Below, one piece after another: positions 44,153 to 56,282 of a stretch of DNA of 64,000 nt. Origin of the DNA: Romanomermis culicivorax (Eukaryota; Nematoda; Enoplea; Mermithida; Mermithidae); NCBI GenBank assembly GCA_963922205.1, contig CAWUHX010000091.1:496001-560000 (forward strand). Direction: 5' to 3'. The position numbers were made by a program, and so were the translations under genes. Position 1 is the first letter of the stretch, and each line of letters begins with the position of its first letter. The notes below the pieces were generated by a model. That model was not told the DNA's origin, searched no databases, and was given only the letters and a program-made list of their open reading frames with translations.

Positions 44153-44208
44153 ATAATTATCAGAAACAGGAGTGCAGTTACCTATATAGCATATTGCTGG
44201 GTATCGAT

Positions 44209-45772
44209 CTAAGGATCATTTCCTGAGATGTCCTCCACATCCCAACTAATGATACCAGGAGAGAACAGAGTTGCATTAGCAGAATTATCAGGCTTAGGAT
44301 CAGTTTGAACCATATTTGCAGAAGGTGGTCGAGAAACTGATTCAGATTGTTGAGTAGGTTCAGTAGTAGTAGAAGTCAGAGTTTGTGATTGAGGAGCAGG
44401 TAGTGCAAAAGGATTAGAGGTTATCTCAACAAGACACCTATTATTAGCAGAAAACTCAGCCCAAGGGTTTGCTGGAGCAGTCCCACTGGGATAAGTGTGA
44501 TACTCAATAGGAAAATTAGCAGAATCATACCAAGGAGCAGAATTGACAATGTTACAAACATCAGCATTGCGGTTAGTATATATGTTAAAATACGAACCAC
44601 CCACAATAATAAGAGTTTCCTCTATTACTGTAGCTGCTTCTGTTGTTTCTCTAATTTATGTTGATGTGAACATGATTGCCAAAGTTTGGGTTGTAACAGT
44701 GGTGATACCTATCATCAGTGTAAGGAACTACTTGATGATCAGAAGAAGGTTGAGTTTGAGGATTAACGTGCTTTTTTAAGTCTACAGTGTTGTGTATGTT
44801 GCTTTTGTGAGCCTCACACCAGTGACTAGTGGACTGGATGAATAGAGGTTGGTTAGGATCCCTACTCTGATACCTATCATAATGAAGATGAAAATCAGAA
44901 CAATTATCAGAACATGAATGATCCTGGCTGGGTGAGGCCAAAAAATTACAGTGAGCAGAATTATCACGAATTCTGTTAGTAGTCAGATATTGAGATCGAG
45001 AAAGTCAAGACTCAGAAGTGAAAACAGGTTGCCTACTATTATGAACTCCATCAGCGATTTGCTGAAGAAGATCAGTAATCTTGCTTACAGGAACCCTAGC
45101 TTCATTAAAAGATACTCTAAGTTTATCAGAAGTGGAACTATCAGAGTTACAATTAGGAGACTGTGAATAAGGAAAATGTCTTCTATCATGACGTCTTTGA
45201 GAAGGAGGAGTAGGAGGTTGAGGTTGACACTGAGGATCAGCTTGATTGATGAGAATAGACCATTCTGCAGCACCAATCTTGGCTTTTGTAGGATCAAGAA
45301 TCTTACGAGCTTTAGAGACAGCAGTGGCAAGTTGTTGAACAGTAGTAAATTCCTGTGCATTGTCACCCATTGAAATTCGGTAGAAAGTAGGCATTTTCAT
45401 CAAAAACGTCTTGATGACTTTCTGATGGCTGAATTTCTGATCCTTATCTTGAAATAGAAGTTGAACATAAGTCATAATTCTGCTGAGAAAAGCAGCGGGG
45501 TCTTCCCCGGAGCTCGGTGTCATCGAGTCTAACTCACATTCAAGAGTCATCTTATCACGGGTAGGAGCAAGAGAGAACATTAACATATGCTTAGCTTCTT
45601 CATGATCATTAATGTCCTGAATAGTATCATTAGGAGCATCACGAGTTAATCTGTGAATTGTGCTGATCTTGACATAACTGCTCAAGTAGAAACCAAACTC
45701 ACTTTCGAAACAAATGAAAAAGTGCAGCAATGGCTTATCACGAGTTGCTTTGTTGATGCAGAGAGGTGTCAT
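44209..45772 (-). pseudogene. Retroelement gag-like region
   Basis: The 45772-45005 frame (255 residues) reads RDKMTLECELDSMTPSSGED, then FLSRIMTYVQLLF, and resembles the retrotransposon gag capsid arrangement. The continuation at 44941-44651 is rich in His, Cys and Asn, and 44604-44209 is a Pro/Thr/Ser-rich tail. I see no clean CCHC knuckle. Broken by stops near 45000 and 44620. Confidence 0.6.
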
Positions 45773-46267
45773 ATTCTTAACTATTCCCTCAATTCAGCTT
45801 TCTTCATCACGATGTGATAGGCAGCAAATATCAGTGGGGTGGTAACCACAGTTATGTGAAAAATTTACAGGAGGATAGTCAGAAAAACCAGGAGGAGGAA
45901 CAGTATGCAAGGGATTGTGAGGTATCTTAGAGTTAGGTATATGTTCTTCTTCAATCAAGGAAGAATCTCGGTGACTAGGAGGATTAGGTTGCTCAGAATA
46001 ATGAGTTTTTAACTTAATTACAGGAGCTATAGCAGGTATGTGAGACGTTACAGGTACAGTTCTAGTGATAGGTATATTCTGAGAAGCGAGATGTTCAGGT
46101 TGAGGTACAGAAATAGGAGTGTCACTTAAATTACCTACTTGATTTGGGGTAGACAGAGTTGCAGAAGTTGCAGAAACAAAAAGCTTAAATTGATCCGTTA
46201 AACTAGTCAGAGTGGCACATATAGTGGCAGTTTGATTATTGTGCTTCGCCTGAAGTTGGTTCAGGAG

Positions 46268-46978
46268 TCACAGATTTCTTTCGTCACTTTCTCGGGTTTT
46301 GTCTTCAACAAAACCGAGAATTTGATTAACAGTGGCAGTAGTAGGAATATTTTGCTGAACTAACTTAGTAGCTTCCACCAGGGCAGTTAGCTGTGCCGAA
46401 GCTTCCACTTGAAAATTCTCAATCTCAGCCATACAGGCATCAATGATGCTTTTAGGCTGAGATTGCATACTCTTACAGGGGTGAGGTGAAGGAATAACAC
46501 GATGATGAGGAGTTGATAATTCAGAATCAGAGGAGAGAGGTTGACAAGAAGTTTGCTGAGAACTAGAAATAACGCAGCGCGATACCAACAGCTGAATTGG
46601 CAAGACATTGTTTACTTGAGAACTGGTGACCCCAATAGGAGCAGTTGCGGATTGCAAAACTGGAGCTGCAACTGACTGAGGTGTTGGCGCAAAGGAAACA
46701 GGATTAACAGAAGTAGGTTCAGCTGAATTCAGAAGGTTAACTACATAAGGTGACTGAGCAGATAAATTTTGAGGTACCTGAGATTGATTACTGGGTGCCA
46801 GATTTGCCGATAATTGTGCCTGATCCAGAGAATCCTGTGAACCTGATCTCACCTGTGGTAGAGTGAGAGTTGATGGTGCAACTACCTGCACAACTGGTGC
46901 CCATTGCATGGAAATTACATTACTTGAGGACTCAGAGGCGAATAGCAAGTTGCAAAGTGCCATGGGACCAACTAGCAA
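46268..46978 (-). pseudogene. Gln/Ser/Pro-rich frame upstream of gag
   Basis: 236 codons, rich in Gln, Ser, Val and Pro, ending with a short predicted helix (AEIENFQVEASAQLTALVEA). It may be the N-terminal part of gag or a separate protein. The spacer from 46268 to 45772 is open in fragments only. Confidence 0.45.
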
Positions 46979-47618
46979 AAGCTATTCACCAGTGAGGTAC
47001 AAGGAATTTTTTGTGAATTTGTTAGCATTTTGTAAAAACTTGGAAAATATCCTAAGGCAGATGTCCTATGAGGTCTAGCCTCTAGTATTCGATTAGAAGT
47101 AAAGGATACTAGGCCTCAATGCAGATAAGGTAAGTACTTAGTAAACCTAAAGGCTCATCTATACTTCGGATGCAAGGCTTGCATTGTGTGCGTAGCATCT
47201 GTTACAGCAAAAATGCCCAAGTATGGATGCTCCACTTGTGTTTCTTGCATACTTTACTTGGGTCTGAGTATGGATATTCCATGCGTTGCTTGCGTTGCAT
47301 TCCTTACAGCTGATGCAAGCATAGGCAAACAGTACAGTAGGATTCTTGACTTGACAGGAATGCAAGAAATGCAAGGATTTTCACTTGTGTTTTCTTTGGA
47401 TTTCCGAACTTCCCATTTCATTATTGGCGCCGTTCATGTCTTCGTTGAGTTTTTTCTTGTTTTTTCCAGCAAGTCGTCTGCCACGGATATTTTTTGCCTA
47501 AAAATGTTGTTATTTGGGGGAGCTTGGTTTTTGGGCAATCCAGACCTCTAAAATGCTGGATCAGCCCGAGTTTTTGGTTTTCACTGAGGTTGTATGGGTG
47601 CCACTAATCCATCTTTGG

Positions 47619-47922
47619 CATACCTGTAATTGGGTGGGAATTGGGAGAGCCCCCAACTTGGTGGAACTCTATACCCAAATGTCATGACTCCACCGAAATC
47701 CAAAAAATTTGGAAAAGATTGGCGTTTTTTGGCCTTTCTTGGGAAAATTTTCGAAATATTAGGTTTTTTGAATTTTTTGAGATTTTTGGGGACATTTCGG
47801 GACTCCCACCCTTTTAGTGCTGTAGGAAACTGCTTGAAGCGCTGTATTATGGAGAAAATTAGGAATGCTGGAAAACTGGTCGGACCTCTTACAGGTATAG
47901 TCGGACCACTTACAGGTATGCC
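47619..47922. mobile_element. Possible MITE with CATACCTGTAA ends
   Basis: Starts CATACCTGTAATTGGG and ends CTTACAGGTATG. The ends resemble the CATACATGTAA family at 6804 and 16509. The flanks do not match. Confidence 0.4.
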
Positions 47923-48229
47923 GGCGCTCTGTGCTAATTTCAAGCTGGGCTGGAAAAAAACCCACTTTTCAAAATTTCGGATTCTGAATCTTTTGGGTTT
48001 TGGTTACATCTGCATACTTCTAAGACCTTTGGTCAGTTGTAGGAATTAAAAATAAGCTTTAAAGTCGAAAAAACTCAATTTTTTGATGCAATTTCAACAA
48101 TTTTTTTTAAAGCCAGAATGGCACCTTTTTACCCTATTTTTGGTTTGTTTGCAGTCTTTATGCAGTAAGGGGTTTTAGGGCTCTCCAATTACAATTTTTT
48201 TTCTAATAAGTTGTAATTTAAGTTCTTCA

Positions 48230-49904
48230 CATTGTTTTTTTCTGCACCAGGCTTTCTGCGTAGTGCAGAAAAGCCAAAAAAGTTTATGCACTGCAGTTTT
48301 CTCTGTTACCACTGTTTTCCCCCGAGTCTTTTCCCCAAATGTGGAAGGGGTGAAAATTTGTTACCCCATTTTCCCGAAATCGTTTTCCCTTAAAAATGCT
48401 CATAGTCGCTTTATCTATGTATTTTTAAGTTTTTTCAAACCTTCTGCTGTTTTTTACAGCCATTAATTCATTAAAATTGAGGAAAACATTTGAAATATTT
48501 GAGTTTGATCAAAGTCTAATCTACAAGTATTGTGGAACAAATTTTCCAGCAAACTATCCAGGAGCATAATGACTTTGAATTTGTAATAGGGTGCCGATTG
48601 ACTACAGTGTAAACTCATTGGTTTTACAAAGTGATTCACAAGAACGCATTGTTTCAGAGCTCAAAGTTGTCCGAAGGTTCACAACATCAAACATTACACT
48701 CGCAGAAGGTTTGTGATAAAATTCAGTTCTCGTTTTTGTTGCGGTCTTGAGTGGTCGTATCTCTTGCTGTCTATGGTGACACATCTTGAAGATTGTGAAG
48801 GGGCGATTCGCAGTAGTAAGTATTTGTTTAATAAAATATGTAATCCTTTCATCTGTCATAACTAAAGTAGTAGTAAGACCAGTCCAGTATAGGTGGTAAG
48901 TGTATAGCAAGTTTCAGCATCCGAAAACCTTTGACGACCTGAGCGAAGAACCTTGAAAATTGACATAGTGCTCTTTACGAGCCCATCAATCTCCTGCATC
49001 TGATTATCATTGCGTTAATTTCGTCTAACACTCCGAGTGTTTAATTATTAGCATTCTGCACGCTCTTCTATGTTCCATACGTCTCATACTAAAACGCACA
49101 ATAAATCGTCCAGCTATTAGCGCCATTTATTTTCTCCCATATGACAAATAACATGAGAAATTGATAGCTAAGTCCTCTATGATGACAAGTGAGAGCCCCC
49201 AAAAGATTACTAATGTTTCCAGTGTGAAGCGCTGGAAAATTTTTTTGGGTATTGACATTCCGTGACACTGGAAAATCAATTTTCCAAACATTTATTTCAA
49301 GAATAACATTCGAACTTTGTGTTCAAAAGTTGTAATTTCTAGAATTATATATTTGAAAAATTTTCAAACCAATAATTTATTTGCAAGCTCTTATGAATTT
49401 GGCCAAAAAGATATGAGTAACATGAGTAGAAATTTACAAAAACTACTTCCATGAAGCTTTTGAATTGATTTTACGTTAAGGAAGGAATAATCGCTTCAAA
49501 AAGTTTACAGACATAATGTATTGATCCTTCTTAAAAAATGTGTCAAGAAAAAAATGTGAATCTTCATTAAATACCAAGATAAAATATTGAAGATTACCAA
49601 TTGAAAAATGAGTTATACGTTTAAGATGATAAAAGCTATTAAAGATTATGTGATAAGTGAAGGTAGGAATGCTACAAGCGGCGCCTGAACTATGAAATAA
49701 ATAATTATGCTTATTAAAGTTATAAGGGGCACGAAGTGCTGGAAAATTTTGAGGTTTTGACCTTCTTAAATGCACAAAAATGCATCCTTTCTGTATTTGA
49801 TGTGATAAAACACATGGCTCAAAAAATTCTGCACCAGAGCAGATATCAAAAAAGAATTCTGCAGGAAGCCCAAAAATTCTGCACTGTGCAGGAAAAAAAC
49901 ACTG
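48230..49904. mobile_element. hAT-like element, CTGCAC word, 1.7 kb
   Basis: Ends CATTGTTTTTTTCTGCAC and GTGCAGGAAAAAAACACTG, with flanks GTTCTTCA and ATTCTTCA (7 of 8). Further CTGCAC/GTGCAG words lie near both ends. It holds a long copy of the hairpin repeat (about 49300-49800) with hairpins at 49219-49235 and about 49727-49739. It is nested in the 47151-52821 element. Confidence 0.75.
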
Positions 49905-50377
49905 ATTCTTCACCACATTTTTGACAAATTGGGATATAACAGCTGTTACTCGTGGACTTTTCTGGGTATGTTCCGGTTTTCTTGGATTTGATTGCTAAAA
50001 GTTTTTAAGCATAAGATCATTAAGCCAAGTTAAAAAACTTAAAATTTTCAATTGTTGCCTTAAACATACCTGTAATGGGGGGGGGGGTTGGGCAACAACT
50101 TGTCCAACCCCCAAAAAAATTTGGTTCAGCGGATCTGGATCTTTCAATAAGTATATGTACTATGTCTAATTTGTCTAAAATTGGGTTGTATGAAATTATA
50201 TTCATTGGTGTCAATCGATTAATAGATTATTAATGATTGAGGTGTTCATTTATTGAAATAGTTAACATGTACTAATTAAATTAGTAATTTGTATTCATTA
50301 TATTGTATTTATGCTTAGATTAATATTTGTTTCATCAGAAAGAAAATAAATAGAAATGGAAAGTTTTTTCAGAAATT

Positions 50378-50760
50378 ATGGATTCAAGTTCTTCTTTAAC
50401 TAGCAGAGTGTGGGACTACTTCACAGTGTCCCCAGATGATGAAGAAAAGGCAAAGGGCAATAAATGCAGAATACAGTTACCCAGAAAAGGTTGTGGTACT
50501 GGATGTCAGAGAAAATATTTGGAGAGAAAACATATGACAATATATAAGCAGTTTGCGGCTAAATAAAAAGAAGATAATGAAAATAGAAGTAATGGTGGAA
50601 AAAATTGTAAACTAGAAAGTAAACTTAAATTAGCATCAGCAAAAAGTGTCCCCTATGCACAGCTATTCAGTGGTGCTGATCAAATTTATGATCTTACAAA
50701 AAATCGTTTGAAGGGTGATACTGTTGAAAAATTACTGTTTCTCAGGTATAATTTTGCTAC
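50378..50760 (+). pseudogene. hAT transposase remnant: BED finger joined to dimerisation tail
   Basis: The frame from ATG 50378 reads SRVWDYFTV and later KYLERKHMTIYKQFAAK, a BED-type zinc finger start, and meets a stop at 50564-50566. The same frame continues at once with SVPYAQLFSGADQIYDL, then EKLLFLRYN, the C-terminal hAT dimerisation signature. The catalytic middle is missing, so this is an internal-deletion derivative. The second cysteine of the finger appears lost. A hAT terminus of matching type lies downstream at 51240-51447. Confidence 0.7.
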
Positions 50761-51239
50761 CATTGCAGTGTTTTTTTTGTACAAGCCTGTTTGTACCTGT
50801 AAAAAGATAGGCCAAAAAGTCTTTGTATGAAGAAAATTTTTTTCATACACTGAAAAAACCATGATCTAGCACTCGAGTTCCCGTCCTTCGTAATCATCTT
50901 ACAAATTGAGAAAATATACGCATAACTTTCATAAATCTGAAAAACTTCGAGTTAAACCTAAAATTTATTAAAATTAGTTCCATGATGCTTCTCAATTCAA
51001 ACTCGGCTTCATGTTTAAAATTACAGTTGCAAAAAAGTTGGAAAAATAGATTTTGACGTTCTGAAATGGACCAAAAATTCGCCTTTTCCATACAAGAGGA
51101 CCAGCAGCATTTTTTCCTTTACTGGAAATTTTTTCTCCAGAAAGCACAATTTGTAGAAAAATAGTATTGCAAAGAATTATAAAATTTTTCAAGTTTTCTA
51201 ATTATAAGATTTTTCGTGTTTTCTAATGCTGTAAAATTT

Positions 51240-51447
51240 TATGTGAATAATAATGAATAAAGATCCGATTATGACCGGATCTTAATCATTGACAACAGCG
51301 GATCCGGATCTTAAAAAATTTGGTTCGGCGGATCCGGATCGGATCCGGATCCAAAAAAATCTGGTTTAGCGGATCCGGATCGGATCCGGATCCTAAAATT
51401 TAGGCGGATATCCGCGGATCCGGATTCGGATACCCGGCCCATCCCTA
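51240..51447 (-). mobile_element. hAT terminal region (TAGGGATGGGC end)
   Basis: Reverse complement of 36364-36570. The outer end CCCGGCCCATCCCTA is at 51433-51447. Built of GGATCCGGATC repeats. Probably the right end of the hAT element whose transposase remnant is at 50378. The left end may be near 50070, but no matching terminus was found. Confidence 0.6.
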
Positions 51448-51983
51448 CTTATAAATGATTCACTTACCTCGTGAGATAATCCAGAATCAAATCCTGACTT
51501 ACTTATATGGGAGCTACTGGATAGGAACGTACGCTGAAGCTAAAACAGGTAAATGAAATTTTTCGTCTGTATGTTTTCAACTTCTGACTGTCTTTAAAGT
51601 CATCAATTATATATTTTTAATTTTTGTATTATTTTCATCCAACTAGATTTGAGTCCCGAGGTGCGTGCCGATTGTCCAGGACCATGGGAATAGTCCGAAG
51701 TTTCCTTGTACGCCAATAATGTTGAGATTTGAAACAAAAGTATAGGTCACTTCACCCTAATCGAAAATATTGTAGTTGATATTCGTCGCAATTTTGATCA
51801 CTCCACAAGTTAGTAGAATGATAAATGATATCTGATTTGTAATCCTCAAGAATTAAATTGTAAAACATTTATTGTTTCTCAAAAATTTGATTATTGATTA
51901 TTTTTGAATGTCGAAATCTATTATTTCCCATGTCTCACGTCTTAAAATTCAGAATTTCAACAGAACAAAGTTTTATTTCCAGC

Positions 51984-52071
51984 TGATCTTGCTCGACGTT
52001 TCGACCGAGATCGCCTCGACTGGCTTTCCAGCGTCGATTATTGCCGTGTACATCAAATATGTGATTTTCAG
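51984..52071 (+). CDS. Exon-like segment inside the Harbinger-like element
   Basis: Between TTTATTTCCAG and GTGAGG lies an open stretch that reads LARRFDRDRLDWLSSVDYC in one frame. Further upstream, 51500-51550 and 51647-51696 could also be joined across GTAAAT and CTAG splice sites into a short C-terminal segment ending DCPGPWE. I do not recognise either. They may be exons of an element gene or captured host sequence. Confidence 0.25.
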
Positions 52072-52821
52072 GTGAGGTTAAAATGCTTATCACAGCTTCC
52101 TGTAGAAGAATCTAAATTTTCATAGAAAGTCTTTCTTGTAACTTGTTTTTCGTTTAGAAAATTAGACTTTTTGAACCATTGTTTGAAAAATTGTGAAAAA
52201 GCTTATATTTTGTGAAATTTTTCTTCAACATTTCCCAAATATAGTATGTGTTCAAAATTCTTCACCTTCCAAATTTTGTTCCCGTATATTTGCATTCAAT
52301 GACTTTATCTTCCATTACCAGAAAGTCTCGACAGGGCGAATATGTAATTTGAAATCGCCAAGAAAGATGAACGTGAAATTTTGAGTCACCATTATGTAAA
52401 ATTTGTTTTCCTTAGTAAATGAATAAAACTCAAGAAGCCCGTTCCATTTTCATGAGATTTCTCAAAATCCTTCCGAGAAAAGATGGTTAATCATTCAATT
52501 TAACTTTAATTCTGCTAATCTCAGTTTAGTTGAAATTTTTTTGTTTTAAGAGGCGTACTATTTTTGGCTCAAATACTTATAAATTTGCTTGACAAAATTG
52601 TAATTTGATTCGAAAGTTTTTGATTGCGCCATAATTCTTGCGTCCGTTGCGCCACAAAGTCCGAGTATGGATAATTGGCTTGCATTGCTTACGTCTCCTT
52701 ACGTTGCTTCTGTTGTGTGCGTTGGGTCAGATTTTTTACGCTACGTAAGCAAGTAACGCAAGCAATGCAACGTAAGCAATGCATGCAACGCAAGCCTTGC
52801 GTCCGAAGTATAGATGAGCCT

Positions 52822-52836
52822 TAAACGGATCACCAG
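52822..52836 (-). other. Primer-binding site of the gypsy-like element
   Basis: Immediately inside the 5' LTR the minus strand reads CTGGTGATCCGTTTA. TGG plus the following bases would pair with a tRNA ending in ACGGATCACCA; the tRNA was not identified. Confidence 0.55.
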
Positions 52837-53127
52837 TGTTATATTTTTAAATCTTCTTTTCGTATTTTCTTGAGACTCTCGGCTGGTGATCCACCTTGCA
52901 GGAGTTTTTACCAAGAGGTTCAGACCTTAATACTAAGACTTAGCTGGCACTGGGCTGGGACATGAACACCTTTTCTGTTCTGGAGAAACACTCAAGATTT
53001 TTTGCAAATTGATATATTCTAAATCAAGAAATCTTCGATTTCTCAATTCAAAATATTTATTCCGTAGGCCGGAAATTAGGGGGACGAAGTTTAATGGCAG
53101 AGAAGAAAATGCCCAGACATATGGAAT
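52837..53127 (-). repeat. 5' LTR, part 1
   Basis: Matches 37259 to about 37560. The LTR end on the minus strand is ATATAACA. It is interrupted at 53128. Confidence 0.75.
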
Positions 53128-54771
53128 ACTAGTTTATTAGAAAATGCCCCGATGGGGCAGAAAAAAGGAGAATATACTTGCTTGGACAGTTGCCATGGTA
53201 GAAAAAGAAGTGGACCAGATTTTTGAGAACTTGGGTCAAAGTTGGAAAAAATTCACTTCCTTTATATTGGATTTTCATTCTTTCTCAAAAAAATTGTTTA
53301 TGTCTGTGAAAAAGTATATTCTGCAGCATCGTGCATTTTGTACTTCAACTGGCATCAACTACAGTAAAATTTTTCTATATGAAAATTATATGCACCTGAC
53401 TTCAAGTGTAAAGAAATGGTAGACCGATAGGATTCTAACTCCCGACCAATTCAAAACTCCTGCCTTTCACACTAGCTGAAAAATAGTGAGGGGGCATATT
53501 ATAGTCATTTTCAGAACTATAAAGGAACCTGAGGTTCGTTGCACTAACCCAACATGAGGACAATCTCAAAATCGGGATTAAATTGATGATCCTGAGTTTA
53601 AGCTATTCACAATGTCCAAATTATTTTCTTCCAACGCACAAACAATACTCACTTCAGGATTAACTAAAACTGAGGTTTAAGTTCGGGTTTGGGAATTGCA
53701 GAAATTTTTATATTTATTTGCTTTAGAGATGAGAAAATTATGCGAAAATTTCAGTGCAACCCGACAGCCTGAGCTGGGGATAATCTCGACATTGAGCTTG
53801 TTATGATCCAGATGACATTCAAATTATACCGAACTTGAAATCAAACCGAGTGGCCTTTGTGTTGGAGATTACCTAGAGCTTGAGCTCAGACCCCTTTAGT
53901 GCAACTAGGATTTGGTTACAGTGATTGGGCACCGATCTGTAAATGGGATTCAGCTATGCATATATTAAGGGTCTGCGCCAAATCCCGTATCCGGTTCTCC
54001 CCGACTCTAATCAGAGCGACAAAGATGGGTGAAATTGCTTCCCATTTGCAATCCCGCAAAAAGCGGTCTTTCTGCAAATTTCCGTTTAAATCCAAGAACT
54101 GTGAATGATGCTATTTTGTTCAATAGTTAAATAGAAGAGAATAAATTTGTTTGTAGCTTGTAATCAGTAGAACTTATGGAGTGAATTCTATATGATATAA
54201 TATATAAAATGAGTGAATGAAACGTATCTTGCACAATCGATTTAGTTCTTAGAAGACTTTGTGCTGTATCTCTATTTTCCGAAAAAGCTGAATGGGATTT
54301 TGCCACTTTCCCTCAGTTGATTCCTTTTGTTGACACCAAATTCAGTAAAAATGTTTAACACAGTTGGAAGCAAACATGTGTGAGAGGGGACATGGGGGTA
54401 TAAACTTCCACAAGGGTTTTGAAACTGGAAAATTTGTTATGCAAAAAATTTTTTGCTCAACTTTTTTTCAATTTTTTGTCTCACAAAATGCTAAAACACC
54501 AAGGTCCACGCCTGTACCCTCCTAAAAATTTCAGAGATGCACATTGGTTGGAAAGTGTGTTGATGCACTCAGCTGCAGAATATACTTTTCCACAGACATA
54601 GACAATTTTTTTGAGAAAGAATGAAAATCCAATATAAAGGAAGTGAATTTTTTCCAACTTTGATCCAAGTTCTCAAAAATCTGGTCCACTTCTTTTTCTA
54701 CCATGGCAACTGTCCAAGCAAGTATATTCTCCTTTTTTCTGCCCCATCGGGGCATTTTCTAATAAACTAGT
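53128..54771. mobile_element. Foldback element with ~205-bp inverted arms
   Basis: Arms 53128 to about 53332 and about 54567-54771 are near-identical reverse complements beginning ACTAGTTTATTAGAAAATGC. Both arms therefore show the same open frame (PRWGRKKENILAW), which is a consequence of the repeat and not evidence of a gene. The middle is unique and noncoding. It is inserted in the 5' LTR. Confidence 0.75.
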
Positions 54772-54929
54772 TCACCTCTTTTTAGTGGGCCTCAACCATG
54801 CACGAAAACTTTCATAGAAGCACATTGAAGTCTTAAATTTGGTCATCTGCACTTCAAAAAAACAATAAAACAACTTCAAGCAACGAATTCTCACCTCCAG
54901 CAAAAGTAAAGGATGTGTAAACCACATAG

Positions 54930-55790
54930 TACTTTAAAAACGTTGTAAAAATACTGAAAGGTGACCATATCTATTGAATTCCTCATGGTTTAGAATCCTT
55001 CAACCCAAAAAATCGCAGAAATACCCTTGTTTACACAAATGACTTTTTTCATGTAAACTGACTCCGTTCATTGAATTTCCCATGGTCAGAAAAATCTTCC
55101 CTCAAAAATCGCAGAAATACATTTGTTTACACTCAATATGAATTAGTGTGTAAAGTGATCACTTTCATTAAATCACCAGTCGTCGAAAACCTCTCCCACA
55201 AAAAACTCACGAAAACAGGCTTGGTTAAATCCGGAATAATTTTTTTATGTAAAGTGACACATACATCGAATTCGCCGCAGTCAAAACCCCTTCCATAAAA
55301 ATCACGAAAATACGATTGTTTACACCCGCGATAGTTTTTTTTTGTAAGATGATCGCATTCATCAAATTCTCCGTGATCGAAAACCCCGTCCACCGGGAAA
55401 TCACGAAAATACGTTTGTTTACAACCGGAATAAGTTTTTGTGTGAAGTGATCACATTCATCAAAGTCCCCGTGGTCGAAAACAATTTCCAGCAAAAAATC
55501 ACGAAAATACGTTTGTATACACACGGGGATAATTTTTGGTGTAAAGTGATCACATTCATTGAATTCCTCATGGTCGAAAATCCCCTCCACAAGAAAATTA
55601 CGGCAGTACGCTAGTTTACACTGTGGATAATTTTTTTGTGTAAAGTGAGGACGTCTATTGAATTCCCTGCGGTCGAAAACTCCCTCCACTGAAAAATCAC
55701 GGAAATACGCTTGTTTACACCCGGGGTAATTTTTCGTGTAAAGTGACCGTGTCCATCAAATTCCCAATAGTCGAAAACCCTTGCAGCCCA
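54930..55790. repeat. ~97-bp tandem repeat, 8-9 units
   Basis: Successive units carry ATCACGAAAATACG, TTGTTTACAC, GTGTAAAGTGATCAC and ATTGAATTCC blocks. The TTTACA block falls at about 55028, 55123, 55316, 55416, 55512, 55611 and 55709. Minus-strand frames across the array repeat [13 protein letters not shown]-like words and are artefacts of the repeat. Confidence 0.8.
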
Positions 55791-56282
55791 AAAATCCCAA
55801 TAAGGCTACAGGTATATTTGAAACTGCAAAAAAATTGGTAGTGCATTACGCTGCAAAAAAAAATTTTTTTGAACCCATTAGTATTATACAACAAAATTGG
55901 GGAATTTGGCGTTTTCCGGGACTTTGGACAACCATATAATTGAATTGAGGCCATATTTCAAACAAAAAAAATTCGCATTTGAGATTACACCCCCAAGATG
56001 CTTAGGCCGAAGTATGGAGGTTGGATATGGCACACCGATTGCTGGGCATGATGGAACTGGGGGCCTTAAAAAAGTGCGTTTTTTACCTGTTTTTGGGGCC
56101 CCACCGAGCACCACTTTCAGATAGAGGCGAAATGACAAAAGGCACCCCATAGTTTGCCCCTATGCCCGATATTATGCAAAAAACCCGAAGGTTCTAGCTC
56201 TTACCGTTTTGGCTCTAGAGGGGGGACATGAAATTTGAGGGCCAAGTATATTATAGGTTGACGCTGTCGCGCCACCTATGAT
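55791..56282. other. Insert sequence between tandem array and resumed LTR
   Basis: Part of the DNA that splits the 5' LTR. It is GC-richer after 55980. No family recognised. Confidence 0.4.

Larger units (their letters stand above)
47151..52821. mobile_element. PIF/Harbinger-like TIR element, 5.67 kb
   Basis: Inverted ends AGGCTCATCTATACTTCGGA, continuing as YGCAAGGCTTGC, are flanked by TAA on both sides (47148-47150 and 52822-52824), the 3-bp target of PIF/Harbinger elements. Subterminal DNA is rich in GCAATGCAACGCAAGC-like words. It inserted between the primer-binding site and gag-side leader of the gypsy-like element. It contains at least two younger hAT-type insertions. No Harbinger transposase was recognised. 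Confidence 0.8.

Noticed and set aside
47186-47551. Cys-rich 121-codon frame
   Set aside because: Lies over the GC-word subterminal repeats of the Harbinger-like element.
53144-54755. Two nearly identical frames starting PRWGRKKENILAW
   Set aside because: They are the two arms of one inverted repeat; identical frames follow from identical DNA.
55225-55689. 154-codon minus-strand frame with [12 protein letters not shown] repeats
   Set aside because: Produced by the 97-bp tandem array, whose period is not a multiple of three.
54930-55790. CRISPR-like array
   Set aside because: Units are contiguous tandem repeats with no distinct spacers, in a eukaryotic genome.
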